Shown here: positions 59,096 through 64,000 of the stretch, one piece after another
Numbering within the stretch: the stretch's first letter is position 1
Layout of the letters: each line of letters opens with the position of its first letter
Source of the DNA: Methylobacter sp. KS41
GTDB taxonomy: Bacteria; Pseudomonadota; Gammaproteobacteria; Methylococcales; Methylomonadaceae
Length of the DNA: 64,000 nt
Direction: 5' to 3'
NCBI GenBank assembly: GCA_002862125.1
Contig: PHSP01000001.1
Location: 806,001 to 870,000, forward strand
Position numbers and translations under genes: made by a program
Notes under the pieces: model-generated
Seen by the model: only the letters and a program-made list of their open reading frames with translations
The model's database searches: none
Told to the model about the DNA's origin: nothing

Positions 59096-60655
59096 TCAGC
59101 TGCCAATATTTGCCATTTTGCTGTATGCAATCACAATTCGATCCGCGAGAAAATGCGCAAACGATTCAAGATCATCTTTTGCACTGGCGATCTCTAGTGC
59201 TTCCATATAAGCATCGCGATCATCCACGCGAATGACAGTCCAGGGATAGCCGCCCTCGGCCAGCATAAGGTTCATGGTAAAGCGTGCCATGCGGCCATTG
59301 CCATCCATAAAAGGGTGAATATATCCCAATAACCAATGACTTAATACAGCTCGAACAAATGGTTCCTCTTCATCGGCCATACATTCTTTGAGCGCTTCCA
59401 TGCCGTCCAGTACATGATCAAAATGTGGGGGCGAGTGCAATGATCCACGCAGAAAAACCATATGCCGGCGATAACCGATCAAATCACTTGGCTTCAATAG
59501 GCCGGCATCGACTGACGGTGCAAATAGCTGACGAAACCAGGTTTGATGATGGTCTACAAACAAATTCGCTGCCGATCGATCATGCGCATAAGCCTGCCCA
59601 GCATCCTCCTTAACAAGACTGAAGGCGAGCAGATAGCCTTTGGCCGCCATGGCTGCAATATGCTGATTGTCTTCCGGTGAATTGGTATTCCATTGGCCAT
59701 CAGCAATTTTTTGGATGAGTTCTGGCGTCACTCGATAACGCTCGATAGAAAGACTGTGATAGGCATCTTCAATTTTCAATGATTCTATGCTAGCCAGATA
59801 ATGATCTGGGGCGACATCAATTGCTTCAACCGTTGGCTTGTACGCCAGGACTGTATTTCGATGCTTGCTCCATAACAATTTGACTCTGGAATACAAGGCA
59901 TTTCGATTTCGAGCACTCAAGTGATAGATGGGGTTTTGATCGAACGGTGAGTCAGTAACGACTACTTTGATCGGCAAGCCATCCAACTGTTTTTGAATGC
60001 CGTCAGCGAAAGATTGATCGCCTATTTGTCGATAAGCACCAATCAGTCTGCCGACACCAACTGCATTCAGTTCGGCCAAAACAGCGATCTCGGAGGGATC
60101 GCCGATCTTACTCATGACAATCTGGATATCGCCGGCATTCGATTGAAAAAAACGTGGCCCCAATGCCGTCAGGCAAACCGGTGCCGTCAAGCAGTAAACG
60201 CCGCGTAAGATTTGTTTAAAGGGTTTATCCTGAAACGATTTTCCAGGGTAGATGATCAGTGAATAATCGTCATACAAATCGACTTTTTGAGTGCTATTCT
60301 GGCTAGTGACAATATTGACCTGCTTGGGAATGACATTGTTTTCGGCATGCATCAACAATGAGTGTTCCGGGCTTAAACAATATTGGTCACCGAATCGCTC
60401 ATCAAGATAGCGCGACACATATTCCCAGTAATTGGCAAAGAAAGGTGTGGTATCTCCAGGCATTGCGGTCGGATCGGAAACAAAGTACCAGCCCTTGATA
60501 ATTTCTTGCAAAAAGCCGTTTTTAAGCAGAATCTCACGCGCTGACTGTTTAAGCTGACTTCCCCTAACAACGCCAAGATCTGAACCCAGCACATCGTGCA
60601 ATGCGTTCAAAGCAGCGGCTAATTTTTTATTTTCAGGAATACGACGTCTGCCCAT
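59096..60655 (-). CDS. Fic-family protein with a large N-terminal extension
   Basis: The 519-residue protein has the full Fic core, H-P-F-M-D-G-N-G-R-M-A-R near residue 445, so the catalytic His and the phosphate-binding loop are intact. The expected activity is transfer of AMP or another nucleotide part onto a target protein. The first 300 residues include L-L-K-N-G-F-L-Q-E-I-I-K-G-W-Y-F, similar to the winged-helix region of AbiEi-like antitoxins, and a helical linker. An inhibitory (S/T)-x-x-x-E-(G/N) helix was not confirmed by eye. The gene stands alone on the minus strand, convergent with the FlhDC operon. Confidence 0.85.
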   Translation of the reverse strand: MGRRRIPENKKLAAALNALHDVLGSDLGVVRGSQLKQSAREILLKNGFLQEIIKGWYFVSDPTAMPGDTTPFFANYWEYVSRYLDERFGDQYCLSPEHSLLMHAENNVIPKQVNIVTSQNSTQKVDLYDDYSLIIYPGKSFQDKPFKQILRGVYCLTAPVCLTALGPRFFQSNAGDIQIVMSKIGDPSEIAVLAELNAVGVGRLIGAYRQIGDQSFADGIQKQLDGLPIKVVVTDSPFDQNPIYHLSARNRNALYSRVKLLWSKHRNTVLAYKPTVEAIDVAPDHYLASIESLKIEDAYHSLSIERYRVTPELIQKIADGQWNTNSPEDNQHIAAMAAKGYLLAFSLVKEDAGQAYAHDRSAANLFVDHHQTWFRQLFAPSVDAGLLKPSDLIGYRRHMVFLRGSLHSPPHFDHVLDGMEALKECMADEEEPFVRAVLSHWLLGYIHPFMDGNGRMARFTMNLMLAEGGYPWTVIRVDDRDAYMEALEIASAKDDLESFAHFLADRIVIAYSKMANIGS

Positions 60656-61961
60656 AGTGAATCAATTTGCTTGCCCTTAAAAATTATATTTACTTTCTTT
60701 AACAGATTATATTAACTTGTTTTTACAAAATAAATATATATTTTTATTATTTAAATCCTGAAATGAACCACTTCGCTCACTATGATCGCCGATTTAAAAG
60801 AAATTAGGCGCTTCAAAAAATGCACTAATAATGCACAAATTATTTTATAAATTTACTATCTTGTTGTTTAATATAAGTTATTAAAATTATAAGATCCAAT
60901 CGAGCATCGGCGCGACAGAAAAAGCTCTATCTATTTTGTCTTTGTTTTGCGGCGTTTGAAATTGTTTAACTGTTTGCATAAATAAAATATTAAACCTGCA
61001 ACCGTACGCCTCATTAACATGACGCACTCAAAATGGCTTCAAAACGAAAAAGAATAAGCTCCGATAGAGTTGCATCATATCAGGCGCAGATGGTAATTAC
61101 GAAACACGGCAATATTGTTAGAGCGGATCCCGTGAAAGTAAAACATTTGCAAAGCGAAAATTGGCTGATGTCTGGATCAAGCTCAGGGAATTGAAATATA
61201 TATCAGGCCTTTATAAAGCCGAACCGGTTTCGCACGCCAGCTGTTTTCCCGGACAATCCTGTCCACACACGGTTGTGGCTAGCCGATATACTTTCGCTTT
61301 GGGGTCAGTCACCGGGTAATAAGAGTGACCCGCGCATACTTTTTCGCCATCAAAAGAGGCGCTTGAAAATTTTCCGGCAAAAACTTATTGGCTTGGCTTC
61401 GTTTAAAAGGTGAATGCCACTTCCTTTCATAATAACCAGTGCATGATAGTGGAAAGCCGCCCTCACTGATTTTTATCATCGGGAACATCAAACCGGCTGT
61501 TTTGTAAAACATGGACTGAGTTTATCGAAAACTACGTTGCCGCATATTTAGGCAAGCCACCTTACTTTCCTGTCGCTATTCTCTCGCTTGACGAGTGCCA
61601 TTTCTGCTTGCTGTAACTTTTGATCTTCAAATGACTGACTGGCTTGTCGGCTCCTTCTCGCCACCGCTAAAGTATTGACTCCTCAACGCCTGAATCCAGT
61701 GCTGTCCAGGGTAAGCCATCATCTTCCGCAAGCCCAAGAACCTGAGACTTAAACTGTGCAGAATATTTTTGGCAAATGGATTTGGATGAATTATATATTC
61801 TTGATTTTCATTGGCCGCTTCGGGATTAGGGATTACTCCCTTAAACGTATGTCAGTAAAATAAGGGAAAGCAAAACTTAATGAAGTGTGTAAAATGTGGC
61901 CGGGGCAAGATATGAAACTATTATCATCTGCGTATGTTTTTATTTCGTGTTGAGCAGTATA
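60656..61961. other. Long AT-rich region with no convincing long gene
   Basis: About 1.3 kb. The first 300 bases are very AT-rich (runs of A/T around 60720-60900), which could be a promoter or origin-like region. A 53-codon frame at 61033 is noted separately. A minus-strand 67-codon frame (61309-61512) lacks support. No tRNA, IS end or CRISPR repeat is seen. The region may hold decayed genes. Confidence 0.5.
61033..61194 (+). CDS. Possible small basic protein, 53 aa
   Basis: The frame starts M-A-S-K-R-K-R-I-S-S-D and is soluble and basic in its first half. There is no clear ribosome binding site. It may be a decayed remnant or a real small gene. Confidence 0.25.
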   Translation: MASKRKRISSDRVASYQAQMVITKHGNIVRADPVKVKHLQSENWLMSGSSSGN

Positions 61962-62255
61962 TCATCGCCAGATTTGGCGTATCCAGCTCCGGCGAGAGAA
62001 GGTCTTAAAACGGGAACGTCTGTCGCAAAAATCCACGACCGTCATAGCTTTTTCGTCGAATTCTTCATTTTCCCAATACCTAATCAAATCTATCTCATCA
62101 CTCGAGCGCTCATCGAATATCTCATCACCTTCGCTCCATACTTTTTCTAGTTTCTCGTCCAATAACTCGATTAATTCCTCTTCATTTTCACAATTGATAA
62201 GGATTTCCCTGTATTCGACAACCGACCTTGATAGTTTTACAGTGTATGTTTTCAA
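61962..62255 (-). CDS. Hypothetical small acidic protein, 97 aa
   Basis: A TTG start follows AGGAGGAAACCC, an excellent ribosome binding site. The protein starts K-T-Y-T-V-K-L-S-R-S, then has a very acidic central helix (E-N-E-E-E-L-I-E-L-L-D-E-K-L-E-K-V-W) and ends in a basic Arg-rich tail. It is probably soluble. No family is recognised; the layout is similar to small antitoxin- or DUF-like proteins of accessory regions, which is only a resemblance. Confidence 0.5.
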   Translation of the reverse strand: MKTYTVKLSRSVVEYREILINCENEEELIELLDEKLEKVWSEGDEIFDERSSDEIDLIRYWENEEFDEKAMTVVDFCDRRSRFKTFSRRSWIRQIWR

Positions 62256-62354
62256 AGGGTTTCCTCCTGATTAAAATTCAAGTATAGATGATTTGATTTT
62301 ATGCACCATATACACTACATTCCAAGCAAGCTTTTCTGCATTGAGAAAGGTTCT

Positions 62355-62462
62355 TCAGACTAATTTTGATGTAATGGCTTGTCTTAAATCTGCCGCATGA
62401 GCACAAAGAGTAATTAACCCAAGTAAAAACAATTTGAAGGCATGTTTTGGAGAAAATTCCAT
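62355..62462 (-). CDS. Possible 35-residue exported peptide
   Basis: The start follows CTAAGGAGATATT, a consensus ribosome binding site. The peptide (MEFSPKHAFKLFLLGLITLC) has a clear signal-like hydrophobic core and a possible signal peptidase site at A-H-A-A, leaving only about 12 residues. A stem-loop (62489-62537) lies just upstream on the same strand. Confidence 0.45.
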   Translation of the reverse strand: MEFSPKHAFKLFLLGLITLCAHAADLRQAITSKLV

Positions 62463-62488
62463 AATATCTCCTTAGTTGAGTCGAACAA

Positions 62489-62537
62489 AGAAAAGCCCCG
62501 ATGGCCAAAAAGGGTCTACGAGGCTTTCAGCTATTTA
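62489..62537 (-). promoter_or_regulatory. Stem-loop upstream of the 35-residue peptide gene
   Basis: On the minus strand, AAAGCCTCG and CGGGGCTTT pair (9 bp with one G-U) around a loop of about 18 bases, followed by TCTTTG. It could be a terminator or attenuator lying between the PilZ gene and the small peptide gene. Confidence 0.5.
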
Positions 62538-62667
62538 TAAAAAACGTCACAAATCTACCAATTTAGCGTCTGCTTTTCCAGTCAATTAATGAATTGTATT
62601 AATTAAAACAATAATATATAAATTATATTAGTCAGCTTGGACAATCTTTTCTGCCAAAACAGGCAAA

Positions 62668-63063
62668 TTATCCACTTTGCATTAGTGTTGCCTGCGTTCT
62701 CTCAATAAACCGATTAAGTTCTGCCTGCCCGTTATTTTCAAAATCAAGATAACGTAGACCAATTTTGCATCGTGCGCTAGAAACACGCCGGGAAAAAATC
62801 ACATGGCATCGTGCCACTATTTTTCTTAGTTGACCGTTCTCATCCGGCAGATTCAGCCCTATAAATAGGGATAATGGCCTACCATCTCGAAGAAAACTCC
62901 CTGCAGGCGTAATCATATTCCGTTGTTTGGTATTGGATTCTATTCCTAGACAATCGTTGGATAATTCAAAGACAATCACTTCAATGCGCACACCATCTTC
63001 TGTAGTGACAATAGCAGAAATTTGTACTGGAATTCTTTGATAACGCCTTCTTTCCATAAACAT
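62668..63063 (-). CDS. PilZ-domain protein (c-di-GMP binding)
   Basis: The 131-residue protein is a single PilZ domain: R-R-R-Y-Q-R-I-P-V near the start supplies the Arg residues of the RxxxR motif, and E-L-S-N-D-C-L-G near residue 33 corresponds to (D/N)-x-S-x-x-G. The rest is beta-rich with L-F-I-G-L-N-L-P and C-K-I-G-L-R-Y. It should bind c-di-GMP. Together with the EAL-like gene in the transfer operon it suggests c-di-GMP signalling is part of the element's biology. No operon partner is evident. Confidence 0.8.
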   Translation of the reverse strand: MFMERRRYQRIPVQISAIVTTEDGVRIEVIVFELSNDCLGIESNTKQRNMITPAGSFLRDGRPLSLFIGLNLPDENGQLRKIVARCHVIFSRRVSSARCKIGLRYLDFENNGQAELNRFIERTQATLMQSG

Positions 63064-63274
63064 TCACTCTTAGTATCAAAAAAACTGGAAAATTGTAGTT
63101 TAAAAATATAATTACATTCAACTCATAAGTGCAATCGATATTTACCGGAGAATGGGAGTCTGTCACATGACAGTCATGAGTGAGCCGGAGAAAACTAGAC
63201 ACAGCAAACTCCAGAAGAGATAAAGGCAGAAATAAAAAGGCCTCATTGAATAAGAACCTTTGGAATTTGTTGCG

Positions 63275-63348
63275 GGGTACCCGGGCGGAATCAAACCGGC
63301 GATAGCTGGATTTTAAATCTTCTGCTATACCGACTGAGTTACCTGGGT
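63275..63348 (-). pseudogene. Degenerate tRNA-like sequence
   Basis: On the minus strand ACCCAGG-TAACTCAGTCGGTA-TAGCA is followed by a GAAGATTTAAAATCC anticodon-like arm and GGTTTGATTCC as a T-loop. The 3' end CCCGGGT-ACC pairs with the 5' end with one mismatch. The anticodon arm and T-arm do not pair properly, so it is a decayed tRNA or an attachment-site-like copy. Confidence 0.4.
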
Positions 63349-63570
63349 CTTTAGATCTAAAAAAGCGCCAAAATTAACCGGCTTAAGCATCGGCATTTCC
63401 AGCCAAATAGTAAAGCGGATATTTTACAGCAAAAAAACTAGGAATTATAGCAAGGTCAACTTGGAAGTATTTTTCTGACAAAAACGGCAAATTTCCAAGC
63501 TTTTTAACATGCTTAAGCATTCGCGTACTCACCGGTTGTAACACTAACTACTGGCAAAAAAACTCAGATG

Positions 63571-64000
63571 TCATCCCTGTCTTCCCAAAATCTCAAATAG
63601 CTCCAATATGAGCGTGTCTTTTTCCAGTTGATTCATTGAATTTAGCTCTGCTTGACTTGGACGCTTTACCTCCATGCTCTTGACATAACTGCCTTTTATT
63701 TGTTGAGCAGTTACTTTGAACCATCCATCATAATGCCGCCTTGCCTTTGCTCTCCGTTCTTTAAAATTAGCTATCGAGTTATCAAGCATTAAAACTATTT
63801 CTTCATAGCAAATAATATTGCTACTACCTAAAATATAATCAGCCAGTCTGGTGGTTGCAAACCAGTTTGTATCATTATTTACAAAATAAAATGCTTTGAC
63901 AAACAACTCATCCATTTTTTCATCTTTTTGTTTATCAGAAATGAAACATTGTAAATATTGATTTAACAAGGCGAGACCAGAATTACCGCCATAATTTACT
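63571..64000 (-). CDS. Hypothetical protein, 5' end outside the window
   Basis: The frame remains open to the edge of the window: before the possible TTG start at 63969 it reads G-G-N-S-G-L-A without a stop, so the true start may lie outside. Alternative starts are an ATG at 63915 (MDELFVKAFY). The visible 140 or so residues are helical and charged (N-F-K-E-R-R-A-K-A-R-R-H-Y-D-G-W, L-E-K-D-T-L-I-L-E-L-F-E-I-L). No family is recognised. Confidence 0.5.
   Translation of the reverse strand, partial: VNYGGNSGLALLNQYLQCFISDKQKDEKMDELFVKAFYFVNNDTNWFATTRLADYILGSSNIICYEEIVLMLDNSIANFKERRAKARRHYDGWFKVTAQQIKGSYVKSMEVKRPSQAELNSMNQLEKDTLILELFEILGRQG

Noticed and set aside
61309-61512. 67-codon minus-strand frame
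   Set aside because: No convincing ribosome binding site or recognisable motif; it may be a decayed fragment, but this cannot be supported.

Overview
The window looks like part of a conjugative element (a large plasmid or an integrative element) from a gammaproteobacterium. The core is a complete-looking F-type mating-pair apparatus of the SXT/IncC flavour. All of it reads on the minus strand between about 30.5 and 56.2 kb. No relaxase, coupling protein, partition gene or integrase is visible, so plasmid and integrative element cannot be told apart from this window. A methanotroph-like host (Methylococcales) is possible, but this is only an impression from the protein families and moderate GC.

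Left part (1-30 kb), accessory DNA. At 1-3.9 kb, a truncated GHKL-type ATPase gene, small unknown genes and a Zn-finger/Toprim primase-like gene end at a strong terminator. At 4.06-12.3 kb there is one giant secreted RCC1/fibronectin/Ig-repeat protein, followed by a small secreted protein. A second copy of that small gene lies at 16.5-18.2 kb and is split by an IS200/IS605-type TnpB element. An ISNCY-type transposase (13.0-14.5 kb), a YdjM-like membrane protein and small unknown genes lie between. At 18.2-19.5 kb come a candidate structured RNA with five hairpins, a WGR-domain gene and a broken tnpB. At 20.4-23.0 kb, two tandem COG3541-type nucleotidyltransferases lie next to the remnant of a group II intron. 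At 23.4-30.1 kb is a two-gene, AT-rich, translationally coupled operon. Its first protein joins a NERD nuclease, a degenerate kinase, a second kinase and an SF1 (COG1112-like) helicase; the second ends in a Cys-rich zinc domain. This is the strongest antiphage-defence candidate here.

Transfer region (30.5-56.2 kb, minus strand). I see four transcription units, in transcription order: (1) terC-terD-trbI-S26 peptidase-trbC/traW fusion-traU-traN; (2) lytic transglycosylase-ompA-traL-traE-traK-traB-dsbC-traV, closed by a terminator; (3) traA pilin; (4) traC-AcaB-like gene-traF-S49 peptidase-EAL-like gene-traH-traG-ybaB. Units 1, 2 and 4 each begin with a nearly identical box of about 40 bp. In all three the box lies at exactly the same distance (27 nt) from a TAATAT/TAAAAT -10 element, with no recognisable -35. 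That is the layout expected for activator-dependent promoters.

Regulatory region (56.2-58.9 kb, plus strand). Divergent from unit 1 lies an operon of two consecutive FlhD/FlhC-like pairs, the second FlhD being fused to an N-terminal STAS-like (DUF4325-type) domain, followed by a PrtN-like gene. By analogy with AcaCD (IncC) and SetCD (SXT), I infer that one or both FlhDC-like complexes bind the repeated box and switch on transfer. The right end holds a Fic protein, a PilZ protein, a 35-residue secreted peptide, a degenerate tRNA-like sequence and a gene cut by the window edge.
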